Shown: piece by piece, positions 26,742 to 34,155 of the stretch | How positions within the stretch are numbered: the stretch's first letter is position 1 | Layout: the number at the start of each line of letters is the position of its first letter | DNA from: Pirellulales bacterium | GTDB taxonomy: Bacteria; Planctomycetota; Planctomycetia; Pirellulales; UBA1268 | Assembly: GCA_016779265.1 (NCBI GenBank) | Contig: JADHNY010000018.1 | Location: forward strand, 1 to 47,333 | Reading direction: 5' to 3' | DNA length: 47,333 nt | The notes under the pieces: generated by a model | What the model was told of the DNA's origin: nothing | The model's database searches: none | The model's input: the letters and a program-made list of their open reading frames with translations, nothing else | Position numbers and translations under genes: made by a program

Positions 26742-27608
26742 ATGGGCCTACTCGACTCACTGAAGAAAGCCTTCGCCGGGAATCCCCGCGTTGACCTCTC
26801 CACCCGCTTTGAGCGGCTCAAGGAAGCGGTCGCCGGAACGATGTCGAAGTTCTACAAAGCCCGAGACCTGACAACAGGGAAAGTGGTCGGCCTGAAACTT
26901 CTCGACTCGAAGAAGCTCGATCCGATCGAGGCCCGTTACAGGGGACTCGGAAAGCCGACGGAAGGCGAGATCGGCCTGCAGATCAACGGAGAGAACATCG
27001 TGAAGACGCTCGAGTGGGGCGTGGCTCGCGATGGCACCAAGTTTGTTGTGCAGGAGTACATCGAGGGGCCTGGACTGCAGACCATCGTGGGGCGGCGGAC
27101 GGACCTCGACGCGGCCGCCCGGATCGATCTAGTTCGGCAGGCGGCGAAGGCCCTCGCGGCAGTGCATGCGGCGGGGTTTGTGCACCGCGATGTCTGCCCA
27201 CGCAACTTTCTCCTCGAGCCGGGCGGCAGGCTGGTGCTGATTGACTTCGGCCTGACCGTGCCGGACAGGCCGGCCTTTATGCAGCCGGGCAATCGGGTGG
27301 GAACACCGAGCTACATGGCACCGGAGGTTGTGCGGCGGCGGCAGGCGGACCACCGGCTCGATGTGTTTTCCTTCGGTGTCTCGGCCTACGAGATCCTCAC
27401 CTACGAGATGCCTTGGCCACGAGGCGGCAGCAAGCATGCGGCGATGCGGTCGACGGAACCGGCCGATATCCGCGAATACTGGCCGGAAATCCCGGAACCA
27501 TTGGCCAAAATGGTGATGTCGTGCCTTTCGACTGATCCCGACGAGCGGCCGGCGTCGATGGAAAACGTCCTGGCGGTTCTCGAGGGACTCAAGGAAAAAG
27601 TCGCCTGA
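26742..27608 (+). CDS. Ser/Thr-type protein kinase with altered catalytic loop
   Basis: This is a 288-residue single-domain Hanks-type kinase without a membrane segment or sensor. Numbering from ATG 26742: ATP-anchoring Lys in VVGLKLL (K52), catalytic loop VHRDVCPRNF (D150, N155), magnesium motif IDFGL (D168), activation-segment end GTPSYMAPE, and DVFSFGVSAYEILTYEMPW. Two oddities: the glycine-rich loop keeps only one Gly (KEAVAGTMSKFYKA), and the loop Lys of HRDLKPEN is Cys (C152), with an Arg two residues on, as in the HRDxxxRN form of tyrosine kinases. ATG 26700 is an in-frame alternative, but its GAGGG is too close. The gene ends at a T8 terminator. Confidence 0.85.
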   Translation: MGLLDSLKKAFAGNPRVDLSTRFERLKEAVAGTMSKFYKARDLTTGKVVGLKLLDSKKLDPIEARYRGLGKPTEGEIGLQINGENIVKTLEWGVARDGTKFVVQEYIEGPGLQTIVGRRTDLDAAARIDLVRQAAKALAAVHAAGFVHRDVCPRNFLLEPGGRLVLIDFGLTVPDRPAFMQPGNRVGTPSYMAPEVVRRRQADHRLDVFSFGVSAYEILTYEMPWPRGGSKHAAMRSTEPADIREYWPEIPEPLAKMVMSCLSTDPDERPASMENVLAVLEGLKEKVA

Positions 27609-27640
27609 GCCCCTCCTGGGGGTTCGCGGCCCTTTTTTTT
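27609..27640 (+). terminator. Intrinsic terminator after the kinase gene
   Basis: A short G/C stem (CCCC TCCT GGGG, from 27610) is followed by TTCGCGGCCC and a run of eight T at 27633-27640, directly after the kinase stop codon. The stem is short and set back from the T run, but the T8 in GC-rich DNA is distinctive. Confidence 0.5.
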
Positions 27641-27681
27641 AGTCTCGACAGCCCTCCCGCGAGGGCACGAACGAGCGGGCC

Positions 27682-27710
27682 TTGAAGACGGTTTCGAGCC
27701 GCCTTAGGAT
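27682..27710 (+). promoter_or_regulatory. Candidate promoter for the small basic protein gene
   Basis: TTGAAG (27682-27687) and TAGGAT (27705-27710) each match 4 of 6 consensus bases with 17-base spacing. They lie 61 bases before the ATG and after the upstream T8 terminator, so the small gene probably has its own transcript. Confidence 0.4.
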
Positions 27711-27770
27711 ACGAGGCTCACGAGATTTCGTACTGATTCTTCTTCCAGCAGGGTTTTTTGAGGTTTCGCC

Positions 27771-27992
27771 ATGACGATGGACAAGAGTCTCCGCGTTCGT
27801 AAGGGTTCTTCGCGGGCCCGTGGCGTCCTCACCCGTGCAGAGCGGATCGCCAAACTCGAGGAGCTCGGCACCTGGCAGGACGGCCAGCGTCCTCTCGGCC
27901 TTCCGAAGGTCCGGGTCTACAAGGTGGTGCTCAAGAAGAAGAAGAAGGCGAAGGAAGAGCCCGAGGCAGAAGGCGGCAAGAAGAAGAAGTGA
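27771..27992 (+). CDS. PVC-superphylum small basic protein
   Basis: This 73-residue protein begins MTMDKSLRVRKGSSRARGVL, continues TRAERIAKLEELGTW and GLPKVRVYKV, and ends in a Lys-rich tail (KKKKKAKEEPEAEGGKKKK). This is the pattern of the small basic protein shared by Planctomycetes, Verrucomicrobia and Chlamydiae, described as a signature protein of the group and proposed to bind ribosomal RNA. The conserved part is about the first 55 residues; the Lys tail varies between species. GAGG 8 bases before ATG 27771 is a good ribosome site. Its last 62 bases overlap the convergent protoporphyrinogen oxidase gene. Confidence 0.88.
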   Translation: MTMDKSLRVRKGSSRARGVLTRAERIAKLEELGTWQDGQRPLGLPKVRVYKVVLKKKKKAKEEPEAEGGKKKK

Positions 27993-29433
27993 TCGCCTGC
28001 CGGGCAGATTCCCGGCCAGATGCAATCACCTGTGGGATGCCCACGCCGTTCAGTGCCGCTCCCGCGACTCCGCAGCCTGGAATACCTTCCACGAGCTGCC
28101 TGATCCGTGCCACCCGCTCGCGATGCCCAAGGTGGTACTGCGGCATTGCTCCTTCCCAGCGTGCCACCCTGATCAGGCTTGGTGTGCCAGTGACGCCAAG
28201 CAGGTCGGCAACTTCGCCGATCGCTCGTTCACTCAACGTCTCGTCGTTCAGTGTGGCTGCCTGCGGATCGAGTGCTCCACCGAGAAACACTCGCATCAGC
28301 ACGTGGCCTTCCGGAGCACGCCCGGGAAACTTCGAGCTCGAAAAGCTGATCGCCAGAATGCTGCGTCCCTCCTGACGCGGGATCACCAGGCCAGCCGCAT
28401 TGAGTGGATGACGCACCGCCTCTCGCGGGAAACCGAGTGACACGATGGCGGAGCCGGCATAGGCAATCGACCCAAGTTCTGCGGAGAGTGCGGGGCAGAC
28501 CTGCTGCAGCAGTGCGGCGGCGGGCGTGGCAGGGGTGCTCACGATCAGGGTGTCGGCCTCGAGCAGGCTCGCTCCCGGCTGAGCGAAGCCTGTGTCTGCA
28601 GAGCGTTCAGTGGGGGTAGGAGCCAGCTGCACGCGGTACGTGTCGACATGGTCGACACGGTCGACACGGGCCTGCAGGCAGCTCAGTCCCCGCTGTTGCA
28701 GGTGTTCGCACCAGCGACGGGGGAATGTGTCGAGTCCGCTGGCAAGGGTCACAAACTGCCCGTAGCGAGCCCCGGCAGTGCCCTCGTTGCGATCAACAGA
28801 CTTCAATCGCTTGAGTTCTCCGGTCCTCAGGCTTCCCGCCTGCTTCTCCATGGACAGAAAATCAGGCAGGGCGGCAGCCATGCTGAGTTTGGTGGGGTCA
28901 GCTGTCCAGATGCCTGATACGAGAGGCTGCACGAGCCGTTCATAGGCTTCTCGGCCAAGCCGGCGGATGGCGAACGATTCCAGGCTCTCATCATCGGCGG
29001 TGGAGGCAGGCACAAAACGCTCCAGACAGACCCGTAGTTTTGCCAGCGGCGAGAGGAGCGGAGAGCGGAGGATGCTCGCAAGCTGGCCGGGAGCCATCAG
29101 GCGGAAGCCAGCGGGGACGGGATAAAGCTCGCCTCGACCGAGCACAAGCGCACGCCGCGAGGTGGGCCGCAGCGGCAGAACGTCGGCTCCAAGACCCAGC
29201 CGTTCAACGAGTTCGACCGCTTCTGGTTTGGAGGTGAGAAAGCTGTCTGCCGACCGCTCAATCAGCCAGCCATCCTCCCGTATCGTCTCGATCACGCCGC
29301 CCGCACGGCCCACTGGGTCGATCAGGGTGGTCTGCCAGCCCTCGCTCACCATCACGTCGGCTGCCGCAAGGCCTGCCAGACCAGCTCCGACCACCACACA
29401 GCGTCCGGACGGAGATTGATCTGTTGACGACAT
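27931..29433 (-). CDS. hemG: Protoporphyrinogen oxidase (HemY type)
   Basis: This 500-residue FAD enzyme oxidises protoporphyrinogen IX in haem synthesis. The dinucleotide fold CVVVGAGLAGLAAADVM and TLIDPVGRAGGVIET sit at the N-terminus. Family segments include ERSADSFLTSKPEAVELVERLGL, QPLVSGIWTADPTKLSM, and near the C-terminus WEGAMPQYHLGHRERV and GNS-like AGAALNGVGIPQVIASGRESA. ATG 29433 has AGGAGGTG upstream with 8-base spacing. The last roughly 20 residues (SSSCRLLPRALPSPSSSS) are antisense to the Lys-rich tail of the small basic protein and look like a non-conserved extension. It uses oxygen in most bacteria, consistent with an aerobic lifestyle. Confidence 0.92.
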   Translation of the reverse strand: MSSTDQSPSGRCVVVGAGLAGLAAADVMVSEGWQTTLIDPVGRAGGVIETIREDGWLIERSADSFLTSKPEAVELVERLGLGADVLPLRPTSRRALVLGRGELYPVPAGFRLMAPGQLASILRSPLLSPLAKLRVCLERFVPASTADDESLESFAIRRLGREAYERLVQPLVSGIWTADPTKLSMAAALPDFLSMEKQAGSLRTGELKRLKSVDRNEGTAGARYGQFVTLASGLDTFPRRWCEHLQQRGLSCLQARVDRVDHVDTYRVQLAPTPTERSADTGFAQPGASLLEADTLIVSTPATPAAALLQQVCPALSAELGSIAYAGSAIVSLGFPREAVRHPLNAAGLVIPRQEGRSILAISFSSSKFPGRAPEGHVLMRVFLGGALDPQAATLNDETLSERAIGEVADLLGVTGTPSLIRVARWEGAMPQYHLGHRERVARIRQLVEGIPGCGVAGAALNGVGIPQVIASGRESARQAITSSSCRLLPRALPSPSSSS

Positions 29434-29655
29434 GAAGACACCACCTCCTGGGGACACGAACCTCCCTATTTTACCTCATGTTGGCAGCTTCACTGGCTGC
29501 CTCGGTGAGGACGCTGCCTTCCTGGGAAGGCCTGCGAAGCCACGGAATCTGGTCTGGACCCGTCGGTTCACGAAACCTACCGTCCTCACTCAAGAGGTTT
29601 CCCGCGGACATGGTATGCCGGGGAATCGTGACACCGATCGTGGAGGGATCCTGAC

Positions 29656-32064
29656 GTGGCCACTCGCTTCAAGCGCAATCTGTGCGGGGTGCACTGTAAG
29701 CCCACCGCGACCGCACTGGCATCCATGGGCATTCTAACGCTCGGTCTTGTACCGATCGTCGATCCAGGTGCAGCGGTCGCTGCTGAGACTACCCCCGTGG
29801 TGGTGGCTGCCGAAGAAGGCGCACCTCCGCGTGCTTTGATGCGACTGCCGCAATGGATTGAGTCGATCGGCACCGAGCAGGCCGCTGCTGTTGAACAGCC
29901 GCTGCAGCTCTCTCAGCAGCTTGCCGAGGTGACGGAGACCGCAGCCACGACACTGCCAGACTCGGCAACCTCCTCGACCGACCTTCCGCCTGCGGCCAGT
30001 GTGCCACCTGCTCGGCTGCCCGTTGCTCCTGGAAGCCGTCTGCTGCGAAGCCATCAGGGCAAGCCACAGTCGTTTGCCACGCTCACCAGCGGCTGGACAG
30101 AAATCGACGGTACTGAGGCTGTTGAGGGGCAGGTCATCCTGACATCCGCAGAGGAGCCGCAGACGGACGAGGCGGCCGCGAGTGAAGATGCGGTAACGGA
30201 AGACGTCACCGCGACGGCGGAGACGCTTGAGGAAGAAACACTCGTTCTGCCTGAGACGACGAGCGAGGTCACCACTGATGAGGATGCGGTCGTCGACACG
30301 CTCGATCCAGTGGCTGCTGAAACTGGTGCAGACGATGCAAGCGAGCTGCCACCGCAGCCGACTGACCGCGATGCCGCTCCGACACTCGCCATCGATCCGG
30401 CCAGTTTTCGTGGTGCTCTGCCGGGAACCACCACACGGGAAGAACTGTTGGAGTCGTGGGGGGAAGGTGAAGCCTTCGCTCGCGAGGATGGAAGCGAAGG
30501 TCTCTCGTGGGAGATGCCTCCCTTCGAACGCGTGGAGGTTGTCCTCGACGACGACATCATCAGTTCGATCTACATCCGGCTGGCTGAGCCCACCACGGTT
30601 GATGCTCTTGCAGGGCAGCTCGAGATCAACGACTTGAGAACCGTGTCAGTCCTCGATGCAGAAGGCGTTGCAGTTGGTGAGGTTTTCCCTGAGCGTGGTG
30701 TGATCTTCAGCCTGACGCCTGGAACCGACACGGCCACCGCTCTGATGCTCGAGCCGCTGGATCCTGAGGCCTTTGTGTTGCGGGCAGAGGGTGAACTCGA
30801 CACCAGCATCGCCAACGCGATGACCGATCTTCAGTACGCTGTTGAGGTCGATCCTGAATATCAGCGAGCTCACCGTCTGCTGCTGGTTCTGCTCTGTGAT
30901 CAGGGCCACTGGCTGAAGGCGGCTGAGGTCGCAGCAGCTACGGAGGCGCTCGCTCCGAGTGACTCATGGACACTGCTGAAGCATGCGTCGGTGCTTCTGG
31001 CACTGGGCCAGTTCGAGGAAGCGATCGCCAAGACGCAACAGGTGCTGGAGACTCCGCAGCTGCCGCCACTGGTGATGGCTCAGGCGGAGCGTCAGCTCGG
31101 CCGCATCGAGTTGGCTCTCCCGGCCCCGAACTACCAGCAGGCCCTCAATCACTTCACGGCCGCCATCAAGCATGCCGCGCCGCTGACTGAGAATCCTGCT
31201 ACCCCGATCCGTCGTGCCGCCCTCGACATTCAGCTCGATAGCCACCTCGGCACCGCGCTGGCGATCGCCAGTGGCAACTGGCAGCAGAAAGACCGTGTTC
31301 TGCCGAAGTGGGTCGCTCGTGCCGAAGGCTTTGCTCGGCAGCTTGCCGAAGAAGAGCAGGGGAATCCCACCCTGGAACTCCGCTTGTGTCAGGGCGTCCT
31401 CGCCATCTCGGCAGCATCAACCGATGCAGACAGTCCGATGCCATGGATCAAGCGACTGCTGACGGTCCGTTCGGCGATTGGCAACGACGTGACTGACCCG
31501 TGGCGTGAAGCTCAGGTCGACTGGGAAGTGGGACAGGCGCTCAATGACGCCCTGACTGCTGCCCAGCTCCGTGGCGACACGACCGACATGCTCGACAATG
31601 CCACGCTGACAGCGGCATACCTTGAGCGTGGCAGTCATCACCGTGACATGACTGCTGATGAGCAGCGTGAGTTTGGCGATCTCCTCTTCAGGATCGGCAT
31701 CCTCTACAGCCTGCAGAAGGGCGATCATGAAACCGCAGTGACCTGGTTTGACAAGGTGCTGCCGCTCTGGGAGCGGAACGACTCATTCGCCACCCGCGGC
31801 GAACTAGGCCGACTCGGTGAAGCCTACGTCAGCATGGCGATTTCCTACTGGCAGGTTGACCGCCGCTCCGAAGCGGTCGATCTGTCGAGCAGTGGTGTCG
31901 ACATGATGGTCACAGCAGTGGATGAGGAGCAGCTCGAGGAGCAGGCTCTGGCGGTCGCTTACGGCAACCTCTCGACGATGTACGCCGAGGAAGGTGATGC
32001 GGAGCGATCCGAGATGTACGCCGAGATGGCCAGCCGCGCTGAAGCCACCGGCACTCGTCAGTAG
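29656..32064 (+). CDS. Exported TPR repeat protein
   Basis: This 802-residue protein starts at GTG 29656, with GGAGGG about 9 bases upstream. A basic start and hydrophobic stretch (ALASMGILTLGLVPIV) suggest export. Residues about 30-260 are Ala/Thr/Glu-rich and of low complexity. About 270-380 form a compact domain (FRGALPGTTTREELLESWGEG onwards). TPR-like helical pairs follow (AMTDLQYAVEVDPEYQRAHRLL, SWTLLKHASVLLALGQFEEAIAKTQQV) and again near the C-terminus (AYGNLSTMYAEEGDAERSEMYAEMAS). Such repeats mediate protein contacts. No enzyme motif is visible. It ends at a strong terminator shared with sppA. Confidence 0.8.
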   Translation: MATRFKRNLCGVHCKPTATALASMGILTLGLVPIVDPGAAVAAETTPVVVAAEEGAPPRALMRLPQWIESIGTEQAAAVEQPLQLSQQLAEVTETAATTLPDSATSSTDLPPAASVPPARLPVAPGSRLLRSHQGKPQSFATLTSGWTEIDGTEAVEGQVILTSAEEPQTDEAAASEDAVTEDVTATAETLEEETLVLPETTSEVTTDEDAVVDTLDPVAAETGADDASELPPQPTDRDAAPTLAIDPASFRGALPGTTTREELLESWGEGEAFAREDGSEGLSWEMPPFERVEVVLDDDIISSIYIRLAEPTTVDALAGQLEINDLRTVSVLDAEGVAVGEVFPERGVIFSLTPGTDTATALMLEPLDPEAFVLRAEGELDTSIANAMTDLQYAVEVDPEYQRAHRLLLVLLCDQGHWLKAAEVAAATEALAPSDSWTLLKHASVLLALGQFEEAIAKTQQVLETPQLPPLVMAQAERQLGRIELALPAPNYQQALNHFTAAIKHAAPLTENPATPIRRAALDIQLDSHLGTALAIASGNWQQKDRVLPKWVARAEGFARQLAEEEQGNPTLELRLCQGVLAISAASTDADSPMPWIKRLLTVRSAIGNDVTDPWREAQVDWEVGQALNDALTAAQLRGDTTDMLDNATLTAAYLERGSHHRDMTADEQREFGDLLFRIGILYSLQKGDHETAVTWFDKVLPLWERNDSFATRGELGRLGEAYVSMAISYWQVDRRSEAVDLSSSGVDMMVTAVDEEQLEEQALAVAYGNLSTMYAEEGDAERSEMYAEMASRAEATGTRQ

Positions 32065-32094
32065 GCCAGCGTTTGCAGGCTGAGTACAACAGAC

Positions 32095-32133
32095 CGCGGG
32101 GCAGGTGACCTCTGTTGCCTGCCCCGCGTTTTT
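32095..32133. terminator. Strong intrinsic terminator between convergent genes
   Basis: A perfect 11-bp stem, CGCGGGGCAGG (32095-32105) pairing with 32118-32128, has a 12-base loop and is followed by TTTTT (32129-32133). It ends the TPR gene transcript and lies 5 bases past the stop codon of the convergent sppA gene. Confidence 0.88.
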
Positions 32134-32137
32134 CTGT

Positions 32138-33220
32138 TTATTCGTGGCGAATAACAGGCGGCAGCCAGGTGCAGAGGTACCAGCACCGCGGTGAGGTCAT
32201 CCCAGCCAGGGCGTCGAGTGAGAGGGTGATGCCAGACGCATCGAGTCGAGCGGAGGCTGTGCCTGCCGTGCCGAGCACCTCGTCAAGGAGCCCGACCGGT
32301 TTGAGGTACCTCACCGCCCGTACGTTCTCATCCGCCAGCCCGGTGAGTTCCACCGCACGGGCGACCGCGTCGTCAAGAAAGCCAATCCGGTCAATCAGTC
32401 CGACCTCTTTGGCCTGCTGAGCGGTGAAGATGCGGCCTGTCCCGATCTCCGCAAACTGTTCGTCGGTGATCTTGGGACGCCCCGTGCGGACAATCGAGGA
32501 GAAGCGTTCAAACATCTCGTCCACCAGACTCTGTAAGACCTGACGCTCGCGGTCTTCAAGTTCAGGTGTGCGGGCTTTGGTGGGGCTGAGCATCTGCTTG
32601 AGTGGGCCGCTGGCGACCGTGGCGTCGGCGATGTCATACCGTTGGAGCAGCTGCGAGAAGTCATAGTTGGGAATCAGCACCCCCACCGATCCGGTCAGCG
32701 TTGCCGGCTCGGCAAACATCACATCCTCTTCACCTCCACTGGCCATCGCGATGTAGTAGCCGCCACTTGCCGCGATGCTACCCATGCTGACGACCACGGG
32801 AATTTCACGCTCAGCGGCGAGGGCTGAAATCCGGTGATGCAGTTCGTCAGAGCCACTGACAGTTCCGCCGGGTGAGTCGATTCGCAGCACGATCGCCCGC
32901 ACGTTCTCGTCTTCTTCGATCCGATCGATCTGCCGACTGGCGAATCCGTCACCCCCCAGAATGGTCCCAGAGATGGTGACGATCGCCACCTTGGACTGGG
33001 CTGAGTTGGAGTAGGAATGGAAGGTTTCCACCACCTGGGAGCCGGTCTGGAAATAGGTGGCGTTTGCCCCGGTGCTGACCACGGCCACCAGGACGGCAAT
33101 GCCGGTGATAATCCAGGCCAGGCGGCCACCCAAACGGCTACGAGGCTGCTCCAGAATCAACCGAGTTGGGGCCGGTTGCCCCTGCTGGTGCGGGATTTGG
33201 GGAGGGATGTGATCTGCCAT
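32138..33220 (-). CDS. sppA: Signal peptide peptidase SppA
   Basis: This 360-residue single-module SppA of the short Gram-positive-like type cleaves remnant signal peptides at the membrane. A cytoplasmic Pro/Gln-rich start is followed by one membrane segment (LAWIITGIAVLVAVVSTGA, about 34-52). Then come the LRIDSPGGTVSGSDE motif, the nucleophile Ser in GSIAASGGYY (S152) and the general base Lys in ASGPLKQMLSPTK (K208), matching the Ser/Lys dyad of the B. subtilis enzyme. CGAGGAG 7 bases upstream supports ATG 33220. The C-terminal 50 residues are less conserved. Confidence 0.93.
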   Translation of the reverse strand: MADHIPPQIPHQQGQPAPTRLILEQPRSRLGGRLAWIITGIAVLVAVVSTGANATYFQTGSQVVETFHSYSNSAQSKVAIVTISGTILGGDGFASRQIDRIEEDENVRAIVLRIDSPGGTVSGSDELHHRISALAAEREIPVVVSMGSIAASGGYYIAMASGGEEDVMFAEPATLTGSVGVLIPNYDFSQLLQRYDIADATVASGPLKQMLSPTKARTPELEDRERQVLQSLVDEMFERFSSIVRTGRPKITDEQFAEIGTGRIFTAQQAKEVGLIDRIGFLDDAVARAVELTGLADENVRAVRYLKPVGLLDEVLGTAGTASARLDASGITLSLDALAGMTSPRCWYLCTWLPPVIRHE

Positions 33221-33408
33221 AACTGCTCCTCGTGGCTGTGAAATGTTCGACCTCTCGTCACAGGTGGCCAAAACGCCGTCAGTGTAGCCAGCCGCTCAAA
33301 GCTGTGGGCTCATTCACAGTTTGTCGTGTTGCCAGGGGGTTCGGCCCATCGCTACGCTCCACCGGCTGTGACAGGCACAGCAAAGAAAACTGAGGAAGGA
33401 GTGTGCCG

Positions 33409-34155
33409 GTGATCGTTTCGGTGAGCACGGAGTGTTTTCCAGACCTGCCTTTGCATGAGGCAATCGAGCGACTGGCTGAGCTCGAGTTCACCGCCGTTGA
33501 GATCGATGTCCACGAAGGCGGGCATCTCGAACCGGCGAAAGTGCTGGCCGATGGGGAATGGGCCCTCGCCCAGTGTTCCGACCTGCAGCGACTGCGGCCG
33601 GTTGCGCTCTCGTTTTCCTCCCCCGAGACGCCGGACGTTTACGATCGGTTTGAAGCCTGCTCCAAACTGGCCAAAGCACTTGGGGTTGTGACTCTCGTTG
33701 TGGAGTCTTCGGAACTCGGCACGCCCTTTAATGGTGAGATCGAACGGCTCCGCAAGCTCGTGGCGATCGCATCGGATGCTGGGCAGATTGTTGGAGTGAA
33801 GACGCAGAACGACCGCATGACCCAAGATGCCGAAACCACGGCGTCGTTGTGTCGGAACGTCCCCGGCCTCGGCGTGACACTCGATCCGAGTTACTTCATC
33901 TACGGCCACGGCAAGAAGCCTGCCAGCTGGGATTCGATCCTGCAGTATGTCTGCCACGTTCATCTGCGAGACACCAAGCCGGATGCCTTTCAGGTCCGTA
34001 TTGGGCAGGGCAACGTGGAGTATGGCAAGCTGATTGCGCAGCTGCAGCGGTTTAACTTCAACCGCGCCTTCTGCGCCCACATGCCACCTCTTGAGGATAT
34101 CGACCAGACGGGCGAGCTTCGCAAGATGCGGCTGCTGTTGGAAAGCCTTGTCTAA
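33409..34155 (+). CDS. Sugar phosphate isomerase/epimerase (second TIM-barrel copy)
   Basis: This 248-residue AP endonuclease 2-like TIM-barrel protein shows ligand-like residues in TAVEIDVHEGGH, LGVTLDPSYFIYG (Asp), CHVHLRDTKPDAFQVRIGQGNVEY (His, Asp), and a C-terminal segment reading RAFCAHMPPLEDID in place of the usual xxxELE, so the last metal ligand may differ. It is only distantly similar to the copy at 13051. GTG 33409 has GGAAGGAG with 7-base spacing; GTG 33403 is two codons longer but too close to it. The stop codon overlaps the convergent acyl-CoA gene by 4 bases. Substrate unknown. Confidence 0.83.
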   Translation: MIVSVSTECFPDLPLHEAIERLAELEFTAVEIDVHEGGHLEPAKVLADGEWALAQCSDLQRLRPVALSFSSPETPDVYDRFEACSKLAKALGVVTLVVESSELGTPFNGEIERLRKLVAIASDAGQIVGVKTQNDRMTQDAETTASLCRNVPGLGVTLDPSYFIYGHGKKPASWDSILQYVCHVHLRDTKPDAFQVRIGQGNVEYGKLIAQLQRFNFNRAFCAHMPPLEDIDQTGELRKMRLLLESLV

